Assembly (NCBI GenBank): GCA_938009275.1
Contig: CALLHY010000063.1
Location: 1 to 64,000, forward strand
DNA from: an uncultured bacterium
Lineage (GTDB): Bacteria; Cloacimonadota; Cloacimonadia; Cloacimonadales; Cloacimonadaceae
Length of the DNA: 64,000 nt
Direction of reading: 5' to 3'
In this document: one piece after another, positions 17,681-26,976 of the stretch
Position numbering within the stretch: the stretch's first letter is position 1
How the letters are laid out: each line of letters begins with the position of its first letter
The notes under the pieces: generated by a model
Databases searched by the model: none
What the model was told of the DNA's origin: nothing
What the model saw: only the letters and a program-made list of their open reading frames with translations
Program-made: the position numbers and the translations under genes

Positions 17681-18652
17681 ATGAAGATAGCAATCACTGG
17701 TGCCAATGGCTTCGTAGGCAGTAATCTAATCCGGCATTTCCAAGCAGCAGGACATGAAGTTCTGGCTTTGGTGCGCTCAGTTGAAAGTGCTGAGCTATTG
17801 AAATCCATAGTAAAAACCACAGTGGTGGACTACTACAACCCCAGCCAGTTATATGAGGCTTTGTGCGATATTGATGTAGTAGTACATAATGCCGGCAAGA
17901 CTAAAGCACTGGATATGGACGAAATGATGCAGGCTAATGTGGGCACTACCGACAATATAATAACAGCAATAAACTCAATCGATAGAGATACTCAATTAAT
18001 CTATATTAGCTCGCAGGCGGCTTCGCGTCCCAGTTATGGCAATGTACCGGTAAAGGAGTCCGATCCACCTGCACCGCTTACCAACTATGGTAAAAGTAAG
18101 CTGCAAGCGGAACTGCTGATCCGAAATAAGTGTAATCAACCCTACACAATAGTGAGGCCTTGCTCGGTTTATGGAAGCCATGACAAAGACTTTCTTACGC
18201 TATTTAAGATGATTAACAAAGGCTTTAGCTTACAGATAGGAAAGCAGGATAAGCTGCTCAACATGATTCATGTGGATGAATTAGCGCAGTTTATCAGTCT
18301 TTGTTTACAAAACCAGAAGGTTTATCGCCAAACAATCTTTGCCACAGATGGTAAGGTGTATAGGCAGAGTCAGATAATGAGAAGTATTGCCAGGGCTTTG
18401 CATAAAACCCCCAAGTACATTGTTATCCCAGATTGGATTGCCAGAATTGCCTTCTCCATAGGTGGCTGGTATGGGAAGCTGTTCAGTGTAGCTGTAATAG
18501 TGAATAAAGACAAAATGAAAGAGATTATGGCACCGGGATGGGTGGCGGATACTACTAAGGCAAAAGACTTACTGGATTGGAATCCGGTAAGCGATATTGA
18601 CAGGAATCTGATGGAGACTGCGAAATGCTATCGCGTACTTGGCTGGTTGTAG
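17681..18652 (+). CDS. NAD-dependent epimerase/dehydratase (extended SDR)
   Basis: The 323-residue protein opens with the NAD-binding G-x-x-G-x-x-G motif (GANGFVG at 7-13). The catalytic residues of extended short-chain dehydrogenases are S110/S111, Y136 and K140 (NYGKSK). AGKTKALD matches the substrate-binding loop seen in nucleoside-diphosphate-sugar epimerases and related lipid or steroid dehydrogenases. The substrate cannot be named. It overlaps the following beta-barrel gene by 28 bases, and they are probably co-transcribed. Confidence 0.85.
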   Translation: MKIAITGANGFVGSNLIRHFQAAGHEVLALVRSVESAELLKSIVKTTVVDYYNPSQLYEALCDIDVVVHNAGKTKALDMDEMMQANVGTTDNIITAINSIDRDTQLIYISSQAASRPSYGNVPVKESDPPAPLTNYGKSKLQAELLIRNKCNQPYTIVRPCSVYGSHDKDFLTLFKMINKGFSLQIGKQDKLLNMIHVDELAQFISLCLQNQKVYRQTIFATDGKVYRQSQIMRSIARALHKTPKYIVIPDWIARIAFSIGGWYGKLFSVAVIVNKDKMKEIMAPGWVADTTKAKDLLDWNPVSDIDRNLMETAKCYRVLGWL

Positions 18653-20307
18653 CAGCTCTGTTGGCTTGCGGTTTAATATATGCTCAAGCCGATAGCCTGG
18701 AAGTAAGCTCAGACGCCGATTCCATCCTCTTTCGAGATGGGCGGGCTATGCAAGCTGATATAGATTCCTGGCTGGATGTAAACCGAAAGACTACAAGCAA
18801 TACCTATTTACATAGTAGCCCCCTGCAGTATGATTGTGGTGATATATATAACTCCGGTTATCTATCTATTGGCAGGCCGGGTGCTGTTATGCCTCGTAGG
18901 CACGGCATTGAGCAGCTTGCAAGCGCTTTCTCCGCTTCGCTGTATCACGGTTATTACAACAGCTTTTACAGCCCCACAGAAGCTTTGGGCAGCATTGATT
19001 ACCGAGTAGTATCTTATCCTTATGAGCCAAGCTTATCGATGATCCACGGTGGAATCGGCGAGCTTCAACACCGCTTTGCCAGGGCAATACTAAAAAAGGG
19101 AGCCCTGATGGGGTTTATTGGGTCGGAGTATCAAGGGGACTTGTTAGTCCAAAATGGTAATTGGACAGACATTATGGCAGCCGAAACATCGATGAAGCAT
19201 TATATTTGTGCCGAACTAGGTTTGCTGAAGTTTGAAGCTGAGTATGCGTCCTGGGCAAAGGATGTGGCTATGTCGGAGCTGTTGCCGGTATATTGGCAAG
19301 CGAATAATTATAAACTCGCTCACGACCTGAAACATAAATACGCGGCCATAATATTACCTTATGCTGAGTTCAAGGTGCTAAACAGCAGTGAAATGGCTAC
19401 AAATAACTCCTTTGCCAAAAGGTTGGAGAGTGAGAGCACTCAGCTTAACGCGGCCTTACTGCATGATGCAGGTACCTGGAAAACCAGTCTGGCTTATGAA
19501 CGGGCGTGGACTAAGAGTAACTACGATATCCCCCTTGGCTTTGATCAAGAGAACTATAAAGATAAATTAAGTGCAAGCTGGGAAAGCTATCCCATGGCAA
19601 TGATAAACTTAAAAGCAGACTGGTTCGATTGGAAACGAGCGCGGGTGTATTCGGACGTTGCGCTGCCGATACGGGGAAATCTATTGGGCGTTTATGCCAA
19701 AGCAAACATTGATCCCGACAGCACATCCTTGAAGCTGGCTAGTATTTACAGCAATGCTGCCGCTCTGGACCTCATGGATATATCCACCCGCAGTGAATTT
19801 GCTGCTTATCTACGCTATGAATTAAAAGGTGTATCCAGCCTGCTGGCTTTGGGAACAAAGGAAGTTCGTCAACGCGCTTTGGCTCATTTAAACCTGACTG
19901 ACAATCAAGTTTTTGTGCGTCTGGCTCTGGATGTAAAGCAATCCTGGAGAAGCTGGGAGCTGGAAACAAAGCCCTATTGGATATGGACTAAGGCGGATGC
20001 CAGCATGTGTGAAAGCCCGGAATTCAGATTTCAAGGAGTGCAAAACCTTTATTACCATTTGCCTTACAATAATTCTCTGGTAGCAGGCTTTGGGCTAAGC
20101 GGGCACTCCGGCTACTACGCTGCCAACACAGCTAATCCGGTATTGATAGAGGCATCCACAGTGTTAGATATGTGGGCAGGATTTAATATCGACCGCTATT
20201 TTGAGCTGCGAGTTAAAATGCTCAATGCCTTGGAAAGCTCCGTTTATGGAGCCTTCCCGGCACCGAGATCACTACATGTAGAACTTAGGTGGTTCTATCT
20301 AAATTAA
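18625..20307 (+). CDS. Putative outer-membrane beta-barrel protein, function unknown
   Basis: The 560-residue protein has a signal peptide (about 1-20) and then alternating short amphipathic strands rich in Y, W, L and A. It ends in LHVELRWFYLN, an aromatic C-terminal strand as expected for outer-membrane insertion. An N-terminal plug-like segment is possible, since the RDGRAMQ and ASAFSASLYHGYYNS parts resemble TonB-receptor-related FCB proteins, but this is weak. I do not recognise a family. The start at 18625 lies inside the epimerase gene, with GGAG nine bases upstream. Confidence 0.6.
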   Translation: MLSRTWLVVAALLACGLIYAQADSLEVSSDADSILFRDGRAMQADIDSWLDVNRKTTSNTYLHSSPLQYDCGDIYNSGYLSIGRPGAVMPRRHGIEQLASAFSASLYHGYYNSFYSPTEALGSIDYRVVSYPYEPSLSMIHGGIGELQHRFARAILKKGALMGFIGSEYQGDLLVQNGNWTDIMAAETSMKHYICAELGLLKFEAEYASWAKDVAMSELLPVYWQANNYKLAHDLKHKYAAIILPYAEFKVLNSSEMATNNSFAKRLESESTQLNAALLHDAGTWKTSLAYERAWTKSNYDIPLGFDQENYKDKLSASWESYPMAMINLKADWFDWKRARVYSDVALPIRGNLLGVYAKANIDPDSTSLKLASIYSNAAALDLMDISTRSEFAAYLRYELKGVSSLLALGTKEVRQRALAHLNLTDNQVFVRLALDVKQSWRSWELETKPYWIWTKADASMCESPEFRFQGVQNLYYHLPYNNSLVAGFGLSGHSGYYAANTANPVLIEASTVLDMWAGFNIDRYFELRVKMLNALESSVYGAFPAPRSLHVELRWFYLN

Positions 20308-20310
20308 TGC

Positions 20311-22068
20311 TTAGTTTTGCTTCAGGTGTTCGTGTAGGAAATCATGATATTCAGGGTTATTGAACACCAGTTCGTCATGAGTTCCCTTGTGGGCTATGCC
20401 CTGTTTATCCAGAAACAGCACACTACTTACGTAGCGTAGGGTTGATAAGCGATGCGATATCACTATGGCGGCTATATCTGGATAGTTCGCATCTATACTC
20501 TGCCAAAGCTTTTCCTCGTTTTCGGCATCCAGGCTTGCTGTAATATCGTCTAATATTAGCAGTTGCGGTTGCTTAACCAATGCTCTGGCAATGGTTACGC
20601 GTTGCTTCTGTCCGCCTGATACACCCAATCCGCGGTTACCAACCAGGGTTTCATCTTTATCAGGAAAACCTGCTATCTCCGCTTCAAGCTGGGCTGTCTG
20701 CACCGCTGTTTTATAGTCCTTATCTTCAGCACTACCCACAGCAAAGAGAATGTTATCCTTCACCGTGCCGCCAAACAGCAGAGGCTCCTGGGGAACATAG
20801 GCAACCACATTGCGCAGGCTATCAATATCCACATTAGCAATATCTATGCCATTCACCTTTATCTCACCCGAGCCGGGCTGCAACAAACCTAAGACCAGAT
20901 TGGCAATAGTGCTTTTACCACTCCCCGTAGCACCAAGGATAAGCATACGCTCGCCTTTGTTCAGATCAAAGCTACAGTGCTTTATTACCGGCTCCGGTTT
21001 GTCGGGATATTGGCACAGCACATCACGGAAGCTTAATGCCTGGAAGCTGCTTACTTCCTGTCCCTTGCCAAAGCTGTCGTAAAAGCTGGGGTAGTTGCGC
21101 ATCTCTTCCAAACGGTCTATATTCACAAATGCCTGTTTACCAGATAAGAATAGCTGTGGCAAATCTATTAGCGGGTAGATCATCATGGAGAGATAGGTGT
21201 AGAATAGGAAGAAAGTTCCTACGGTAATCTGTCCCTTTACCGCCATGTATCCGCCAAAGAGGATAACGCCTATCTGGGCAAAATAGTCTATATACTGCCA
21301 TATAAGCGAGAGTATGGCATTTAGCTTCACCATGCTCATCTCGGTTTTAAAACGCTGTGCCAAAGCTGTGTCGAAGAAGCGGTTATACTTCTCTTCGCTT
21401 ACAAAGCTCTTTACTATTCTTATGCCCGAAAAGCTCATCTCCAATTGGTTATTTATGGCAGAGATAGCCTGTTGGTTACGGTTAAAATTTGCATACAGCT
21501 TATCTGAGGTGAAATAAAACACCACCATCATCAATGGCAAGGGGGCAATGGATAACAAGGTAAGCTTCACATTGATGCTAAACATCACCAGTAGTGAGAA
21601 TAGAATCATGGAAAAGGAATTAAAGGCCCTGAATATCCCAGAGCATAAAAACCAGCTAATCTTTGGGTAATCGGACAAATCATCGGTAAGACGGGTAACA
21701 ATGTCCCCCGTGCGATACTTCTGGAAAAAGCTGAAGTCTTTGCCGGTGATATACTTGAAGTAATACACTCTTAAGCTATGTTCGAAGCGGATATTTACCC
21801 AACCCCGGATGGCAGGATAAAAACCGGTAACTAACTGAGCTATGCCAATGGCAAAGAACAGCGTGATAACTCGATTCACTTCCTTTAGCGGAGTGGGATG
21901 CTTCAGCGGATTGGCTATCACGTCTTTCAGCAGGTCTATCATCAGCTTAAACACCCATGGGTAGGCAATGGACACCGCAGACGAACCCAGCGTAAATACT
22001 ACCATAATAACAATGAACAGCTTTTGCTGCTTCCACTGCTTTATAATCCATGCTATGTTTCGGTTCAT
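20311..22068 (-). CDS. Heterodimeric ABC exporter, subunit with degenerate catalytic site
   Basis: The 585-residue half-transporter has six transmembrane helices (to about 310) and an ATPase domain. Walker A is GATGSGKST at 379-387 and the signature VSGGQ at 483-487. The Walker B is LLILDD, with D508 in place of the usual catalytic glutamate. The H-loop histidine is present in VISHRLS. It directly abuts the partner gene at 22069. This matches the BmrC/YheI-type subunit of heterodimeric exporters, where one nucleotide site is inactive. The likely role is export of drugs or lipids; the substrate is unknown. Confidence 0.88.
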   Translation of the reverse strand: MNRNIAWIIKQWKQQKLFIVIMVVFTLGSSAVSIAYPWVFKLMIDLLKDVIANPLKHPTPLKEVNRVITLFFAIGIAQLVTGFYPAIRGWVNIRFEHSLRVYYFKYITGKDFSFFQKYRTGDIVTRLTDDLSDYPKISWFLCSGIFRAFNSFSMILFSLLVMFSINVKLTLLSIAPLPLMMVVFYFTSDKLYANFNRNQQAISAINNQLEMSFSGIRIVKSFVSEEKYNRFFDTALAQRFKTEMSMVKLNAILSLIWQYIDYFAQIGVILFGGYMAVKGQITVGTFFLFYTYLSMMIYPLIDLPQLFLSGKQAFVNIDRLEEMRNYPSFYDSFGKGQEVSSFQALSFRDVLCQYPDKPEPVIKHCSFDLNKGERMLILGATGSGKSTIANLVLGLLQPGSGEIKVNGIDIANVDIDSLRNVVAYVPQEPLLFGGTVKDNILFAVGSAEDKDYKTAVQTAQLEAEIAGFPDKDETLVGNRGLGVSGGQKQRVTIARALVKQPQLLILDDITASLDAENEEKLWQSIDANYPDIAAIVISHRLSTLRYVSSVLFLDKQGIAHKGTHDELVFNNPEYHDFLHEHLKQN

Positions 22069-23823
22069 CTATTGCTCCTGTTGCACCAACTGCAGTTCAA
22101 CTAACTTGCGATAGTCCGCTGATCTGCTCATAAGTTCGTTATGAGTTCCACGGGCGATAATCTCACCGCCACTAAAATACAATATCTCATCAGCATCCAG
22201 CACAGAGGTAAGCCTGTGTGCAACCACCAGAGCGGTTTTATCGGCAAACACCTGCTGCATAGTGCGCTGAATCTTGGCTTCCGTTTGAGGGTCTATAGAG
22301 GCAGTTGCCTCGTCCATTACTATTATCTCGGAGCTAAATGCCAGTGCCCTGGCAAAGCTAATAAGCTGCTTCTCACCCTGTGAAATGTTCTGTCCACGTT
22401 CCGATAGCTCAGAATCCAAGCCCTGCTCCAGATTGCTGATAAACTCATCTAACTGCACAATGGAGACAGCTTCTTTTACCCTGCTAATGTCCACTGCGTC
22501 ATTATACACTCGCACATTTTCCAGTATTGACCCGGGGAACAGGAATATATCCTGCAGTATCAGGCCAATCTTGCTGCGCCAGGCACGAAAGTCCAGCTCT
22601 GTTAATGGAACTCCATCTACCTTTATGCAGCCCTTTTGCACCGGATAAAATCCGCAGAGCAGGCTTACGGAAGTGGTCTTACCGCTTCCCGAAGCACCAA
22701 CCAAGGCAATCTTTTTGCCCTTGGGAATGGTGAAGCTAACGTTCTTTAGCACCCACTCATCGTCTTTGTAGGCAAACCATACGTTTTCAAAGCTAATCTC
22801 ATGCTTGAACACAGGCAGGTTAGAGCCGGTAAATTGCTCTTCCTCGGTGGGTAGCTCTGTAAGCTCCAGAATCCGCTTTAGCGACACAAAAGAACGCTGT
22901 ATCTGCATCACATTTTCTGAGATGTGCATTAGCGGCCAAATCATCTGATAGATATACTGGATAAATACTATCAAGGTGCCAATGCTGACCGTTCCCACTA
23001 TTATCTTGGGCGCCGATACCTTTATGATAACAATCACAAACAGAACATTTGAGATAAACATAAATATGCTCTGCGAACCGTATTCTATAAATGAAGTTCT
23101 GGTCTCCAAAGTCTTTTTCGCCAGAGAGGCCAGTTCAATGTCACTCAAAACCTTCTGCTGTTTGTTAAGTGCCTGAATCATCTGCATGCCCTGCACATAG
23201 TCAGTTATCTTGGCTGTTATATTTGCATACCTTTCGCGTATTTGGCGATAGAACTTAGACAGATAACGAATCAGGAAGCTATATGCCACTATGGACACGA
23301 TAACCAATGGCATCACATAGATGGTAACTTGCCACTGGCGCACAAATAGCACCGTGAAAACACCAACAAAGAATAGCAGATTACCTATTATGGTGATCGA
23401 TAAGTCCGAAAACAGCGCTTTCACCCTTTCGCTATCGCTTTCCACACGTGCTATCAGTTCGCCTACCGGCTGCTTGTTGAACCACGGAATGGGAAGCTTT
23501 AGCAAATGACGGAATACATCACCCTTGAACTTGGTAATAATCTTTATGCCCAGGCGGGACAGCAATACTATCTGTAAATATGACAGCAGACCGGACAGCA
23601 GTACAACCGCTACAAAAAACAGCCCATAACGGTACATTTCCGGCATATTTTTGTCGGGAATACTGCGGTCTATTATCCTTGCCAGAATTAGCGGATGCAG
23701 CAAACGTAAGCCACTGGTTACCAACATGGCAAACAAACCAAAAAACAGCAGTCCTATGTCCTTTCTCACGAACGGATAAAGGAGCTTTAGATAATACGAA
23801 ATCTTCTGCTTTTGCTCTGACAT
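22069..23823 (-). CDS. Heterodimeric ABC exporter, catalytically canonical subunit
   Basis: The 584-residue partner has six transmembrane helices and an ATPase with Walker A GASGSGKTT at 376-384. Its Walker B is complete, IVMDEA with E505. The signature is the unusual ISQGE (480-484) rather than SGGQ. The altered signature here and the altered Walker B of the other subunit fall in the same composite site, as in BmrCD/YheIH exporters. The two genes are transcribed as one unit, this one first. Confidence 0.88.
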   Translation of the reverse strand: MSEQKQKISYYLKLLYPFVRKDIGLLFFGLFAMLVTSGLRLLHPLILARIIDRSIPDKNMPEMYRYGLFFVAVVLLSGLLSYLQIVLLSRLGIKIITKFKGDVFRHLLKLPIPWFNKQPVGELIARVESDSERVKALFSDLSITIIGNLLFFVGVFTVLFVRQWQVTIYVMPLVIVSIVAYSFLIRYLSKFYRQIRERYANITAKITDYVQGMQMIQALNKQQKVLSDIELASLAKKTLETRTSFIEYGSQSIFMFISNVLFVIVIIKVSAPKIIVGTVSIGTLIVFIQYIYQMIWPLMHISENVMQIQRSFVSLKRILELTELPTEEEQFTGSNLPVFKHEISFENVWFAYKDDEWVLKNVSFTIPKGKKIALVGASGSGKTTSVSLLCGFYPVQKGCIKVDGVPLTELDFRAWRSKIGLILQDIFLFPGSILENVRVYNDAVDISRVKEAVSIVQLDEFISNLEQGLDSELSERGQNISQGEKQLISFARALAFSSEIIVMDEATASIDPQTEAKIQRTMQQVFADKTALVVAHRLTSVLDADEILYFSGGEIIARGTHNELMSRSADYRKLVELQLVQQEQ

Positions 23824-23880
23824 GGTTATTTTTCACCTATTTGGATGTGTTATCGTTAATGGATTGTTTGCTAAAAGAAC

Positions 23881-23958
23881 TGGTCGGGATGAGAGGATTC
23901 GAACCTCCGACTTCTCGGTCCCGAACCGAGCGCGCTAACCGGACTGCGCTACATCCCG
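23881..23958 (-). tRNA. tRNA-Pro(CGG)
   Basis: On the minus strand, acceptor CGGGATG pairs with CATCCCG. The anticodon loop TTCGGGA gives CGG at 23921-23923, and CCA is encoded. A frame running across it on the plus strand is a shadow. Confidence 0.97.
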
Positions 23959-23972
23959 ACCGCTTAGACGGT

Positions 23973-24001
23973 CAAAATCCGATGCACTGGATTTCTGTCA
24001 A
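23973..24001 (-). promoter_or_regulatory. Putative promoter of tRNA-Pro(CGG)
   Basis: On the minus strand TTGACA (24001-23996) is followed by GAAATCC and a TTTTG box ending 23 bases downstream. The arrangement is the same as for tRNA-Pro(TGG). Confidence 0.5.
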
Positions 24002-24068
24002 GAATTGTTTTGAGCTCTCACCTGCCTGATACTCAGATGTTTCAATTGGCAAGGAAATGGAAAACATC

Positions 24069-24097
24069 TTGACAAATAGGCAGCTTACAACAAGTTG
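24069..24097 (+). promoter_or_regulatory. Putative promoter of the 24116 gene
   Basis: TTGACA at 24069-24074 and AAGTTG ending at 24097 have the same spacing as the tRNA promoters. The downstream ATG has AGGAG before it. Confidence 0.4.
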
Positions 24098-24115
24098 TTA
24101 CTCAGGAGTTTGTGA

Positions 24116-24784
24116 ATGAAAGGTTTTTACGTTGCACTATGTATAATGCTATTTACCTTAAGTGTTTGCATGGCGGAAGAGCAATCAGGTAATGCTCGGT
24201 TATCTCCCGATAAGATATATCTTGAATACGATTTGGGCCTGGGATTGGGGATGGCTGTGGACTGTGACACTGGCAGATATTGGCGTACGAAGGGAGATTT
24301 TGGATTTGGTGTTAACATGGTCTATAATGCATCGGAACACATTCGGTTGCGTTCAGGCATAAGCGGCAAGGCATATTATGCCAGTAGATTGGTAACTCAT
24401 CCTTATGCATACGTGATGAATATGGATGTACATCTCAGCACATACTCCACTCAGCTTCTGGCTATGGGTGAGTGGGTGATACCAGAAAATGAATACAACC
24501 GAGAGGTGTTCTTCGGGATTGGTGCCTATGGAGATATTATCCATGTAGCTGAAGCTCGGATATGGCAACATTACCTGACCCATACAACTTTTGAAAAGGT
24601 TAATCTGAAGGATTCATTTCCAGCTATTACGCCGGGAGTGATGGTTTGTGTTGGCGCACAGCTACCTGTTTTCCGGCTTGAAGTTCGGTTCACAAAAGAT
24701 ATACTTACCTTCGACATCCCCGGTAACAACACCGGCAAGCAAAGGCGATCAACTATCGGGCTTCACTTTGGCTTTCGTCCATAA
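24116..24784 (+). CDS. Exported beta-barrel-like protein, function unknown
   Basis: The 222-residue protein has a signal peptide (about 1-20). Alternating strands follow, with YLEYDLGLGLGMAVDC and many glycine and aromatic residues. It ends in GLHFGFRP, consistent with a small outer-membrane barrel of the opacity/OmpA-like type. I do not recognise a family. It stands alone on the plus strand, convergent with the lipoprotein gene at 24821. Confidence 0.6.
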   Translation: MKGFYVALCIMLFTLSVCMAEEQSGNARLSPDKIYLEYDLGLGLGMAVDCDTGRYWRTKGDFGFGVNMVYNASEHIRLRSGISGKAYYASRLVTHPYAYVMNMDVHLSTYSTQLLAMGEWVIPENEYNREVFFGIGAYGDIIHVAEARIWQHYLTHTTFEKVNLKDSFPAITPGVMVCVGAQLPVFRLEVRFTKDILTFDIPGNNTGKQRRSTIGLHFGFRP

Positions 24785-24820
24785 TCATCAGCAATTCAGC
24801 ATGTTTGCTCGAGGTTTATT

Positions 24821-25903
24821 TTAGTACCTGTCTCTCCAAGCGTCTATAAATAAATATCCTCCATCATGGCGGGGGTAAATCCTGGTGATGGAATATGAAT
24901 AACTGATGTCCTCGTAAAAGCCGTCCCAAATCATGGTGCTTTCACCCGTGGATAAATCTAAGCTGATGAGGTCTGCCATGCCGTATTTCAAGTGTGAATA
25001 CAGCAGAATCTCAGTATCGGGCACAAAAGAAAATGTAAAACTATCCGGGATATCGGTAACCAGACCGCTTGTCCTGTCATACACTTTTAGCATATTCGGG
25101 AAACGTTGCCAGGCTCCATAACCCCAGAAAAAATTGAAATCTTGCCAGGGGGGGCTAACACTCTGCATGGCGAAGTATCTATTGCTTGAGCTTGTCTGTA
25201 AAACAATTTTCGCCCCGGTTTGAGGAGGGGTGTCATATATTTGGGACATTAGCTCGGTTACTGTAAGTGTAGCAGCATCAAGTTTGCATAGCTTGGTAAT
25301 GCTAAAGCTGCTGTTGTTTGAGTCTTGCTTATAGAAATAGTAATATGCATCCTCGTCACTGGCATAAACTGCATAAAGCACCATATCAGGAGCTTCTACG
25401 TATGCCCATTGTTGGGTGCTGAGCTTATATCTGGCAATGTTTCCATCACAGACGGCAGTTAGATATTGGCCACATGATGATAGCGCAGGGGCAGAATAGG
25501 CCCGGTTATCGGCAGAGCTTAGGCGGGTTATATTCTGTCCATCAAAGTCAATCTGATATATTGAGTTGTTAGCCGCAAAGTACAATAACTGGTTTTCTTT
25601 GTCTATGGCCATGTATTCTTTGTCGGTAATCTTCATCCCATCAGGGCTTAAGCGTGTTTCCGATCCGGTAATCATGGAATGCCTGAACAAGTCTGTACCC
25701 AAATGAAACACCAGATCATCTGAGATATAGAACGTATTAGCGTAGCTATCTATCTTTAAACGGGGGTCACCAATATTAATACAACTTCCATCCCCACATA
25801 GGCTACTAAACAACTGATCGGGCAATGCACCATCAGTTTCACAAGCGAATAGCATCAGGAGGATTGCGATTAACAAAAATATGTTCAGTATCTTTCTTTG
25901 CAT
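24821..25903 (-). CDS. Lipoprotein with WD40/TolB-like propeller character
   Basis: The 360-residue product has a signal peptide ending in a lipobox (LMLFAC), so it is probably lipid-anchored. Repeated short beta segments of the form Y-x-I-D-x-D-G-Q-N-I-T-R-L-S suggest a PD40/TolB-type propeller, with blades at about 95-345. No catalytic motif is apparent. A GGGAG ribosome site precedes the ATG. It is convergent with the beta-barrel gene at 24116 and not obviously linked to the UbiA gene. Confidence 0.6.
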   Translation of the reverse strand: MQRKILNIFLLIAILLMLFACETDGALPDQLFSSLCGDGSCINIGDPRLKIDSYANTFYISDDLVFHLGTDLFRHSMITGSETRLSPDGMKITDKEYMAIDKENQLLYFAANNSIYQIDFDGQNITRLSSADNRAYSAPALSSCGQYLTAVCDGNIARYKLSTQQWAYVEAPDMVLYAVYASDEDAYYYFYKQDSNNSSFSITKLCKLDAATLTVTELMSQIYDTPPQTGAKIVLQTSSSNRYFAMQSVSPPWQDFNFFWGYGAWQRFPNMLKVYDRTSGLVTDIPDSFTFSFVPDTEILLYSHLKYGMADLISLDLSTGESTMIWDGFYEDISYSYSITRIYPRHDGGYLFIDAWRDRY

Positions 25904-25931
25904 AACTTTACTCCCAAAGAGACGATGCGGG

Positions 25932-25961
25932 CATGATTATGTGCTTTATCAGTGCTGTCAA
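25932..25961 (-). promoter_or_regulatory. Putative promoter of the propeller lipoprotein gene
   Basis: On the minus strand TTGACA (25961-25956) is followed after 16 bp by TAATCATG, close to TAnnTTTG. Confidence 0.45.
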
Positions 25962-26010
25962 GCACTAATGTGGCCTCAAGCTAGTGTAACTGTAATACAG
26001 AACATGGTAT

Positions 26011-26856
26011 CTACAATAATAACAGCATTGCCAAAAATATTAGCATGCCCAGGGTAGCCCCAAGATATAATGCCTTTATGTACTTACGTCCCATAGCATT
26101 CGATGCAGTTTGCATTTTGATGGATGAATATCCGATAAACGCATCCATTATTAAAACTGGCAATAACAAAATCAGCGGGAACCATCGAAATATAAAGGGA
26201 ATGAAGCTAAGCGTGATGACTATCCAAAATATACTCAGGCTTAGCTTTAACGCACGTTCAGTCCCATGAACTATAGCCACGGAGCGTGATCGGATAAGTT
26301 TGTCTCCCTCAATGTCCATGGCATCAGCAGAAATCTCTTCTCCCAGGTCGATAAGGGCTACCAAGACTGCAAAGTATGCTGCCATGATGTTCCAGGGTGT
26401 GCCAACTGATGCTGCTCCATAGATGAATGTAGCCCCTACTGATGAGCTTACCATTAAGTTACCAGGTAATCCGCTACTTTTAAAATAACGATTGTACAGG
26501 AAACCATTAATCACCAAACAGAGAGCAATGATAAAAGGATAAATGCCTAAACTGAGACTAAAGCATAGGCCGCTTATCATCAGGATTAATGCATAAAGCC
26601 AAGCTTGCCTTATGGAAATCATACCCGATGGGATGGGACGATGAGGAGCATTGATCTTATCTGACTCTAAGTCGATACAATCATTCATCACCAGAATGGA
26701 AGCAGAGACCATAAATACGGAACCAAATCCGGCTATAGCTTTTGCTATGTGAATGTCACCTGCCATGGCAAAAACTTGTCCAAGAATCACGCAAAGCCCG
26801 GCAGCGAAGGGAAGCTCTGGCCTTGTGAGTAAGATGAGTCCTTTGATAGCCTTCAA
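26011..26856 (-). CDS. UbiA-family prenyltransferase, archaeal DGGGP-synthase-like
   Basis: The 281-residue membrane protein has the two aspartate-rich motifs of the UbiA superfamily: NDCIDLESDKIN at 58-69 and DAMDIEGD at 178-185, with about eight hydrophobic helices. The first motif is followed by HRPIPSG, the pattern of archaeal digeranylgeranylglyceryl phosphate synthases. An archaeal-like ether-lipid pathway has been proposed for FCB-group bacteria including Cloacimonadota. UbiA enzymes for quinones or chlorophyll-like prenylation are the alternative. The start is a TTG with GGGAG nine bases upstream. No GGGP synthase is present in the window. Confidence 0.8.
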   Translation of the reverse strand: MKAIKGLILLTRPELPFAAGLCVILGQVFAMAGDIHIAKAIAGFGSVFMVSASILVMNDCIDLESDKINAPHRPIPSGMISIRQAWLYALILMISGLCFSLSLGIYPFIIALCLVINGFLYNRYFKSSGLPGNLMVSSSVGATFIYGAASVGTPWNIMAAYFAVLVALIDLGEEISADAMDIEGDKLIRSRSVAIVHGTERALKLSLSIFWIVITLSFIPFIFRWFPLILLLPVLIMDAFIGYSSIKMQTASNAMGRKYIKALYLGATLGMLIFLAMLLLL

Positions 26857-26976
26857 TACGTTAATCTCCCACTAATCAATTTCTATTCATCGTTGATTTA
26901 CAGGGTATGCCAAATCTCTCTATATGTTGAAGGATTGCATAGTAGTAATGCCAGGTTTTGATTATTGCAGAATAGG

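Noticed and set aside
23580..24029. Plus-strand 149-residue frame
   Set aside because: It is antisense to the exporter gene and runs through the tRNA-Pro(CGG) gene on the other strand.
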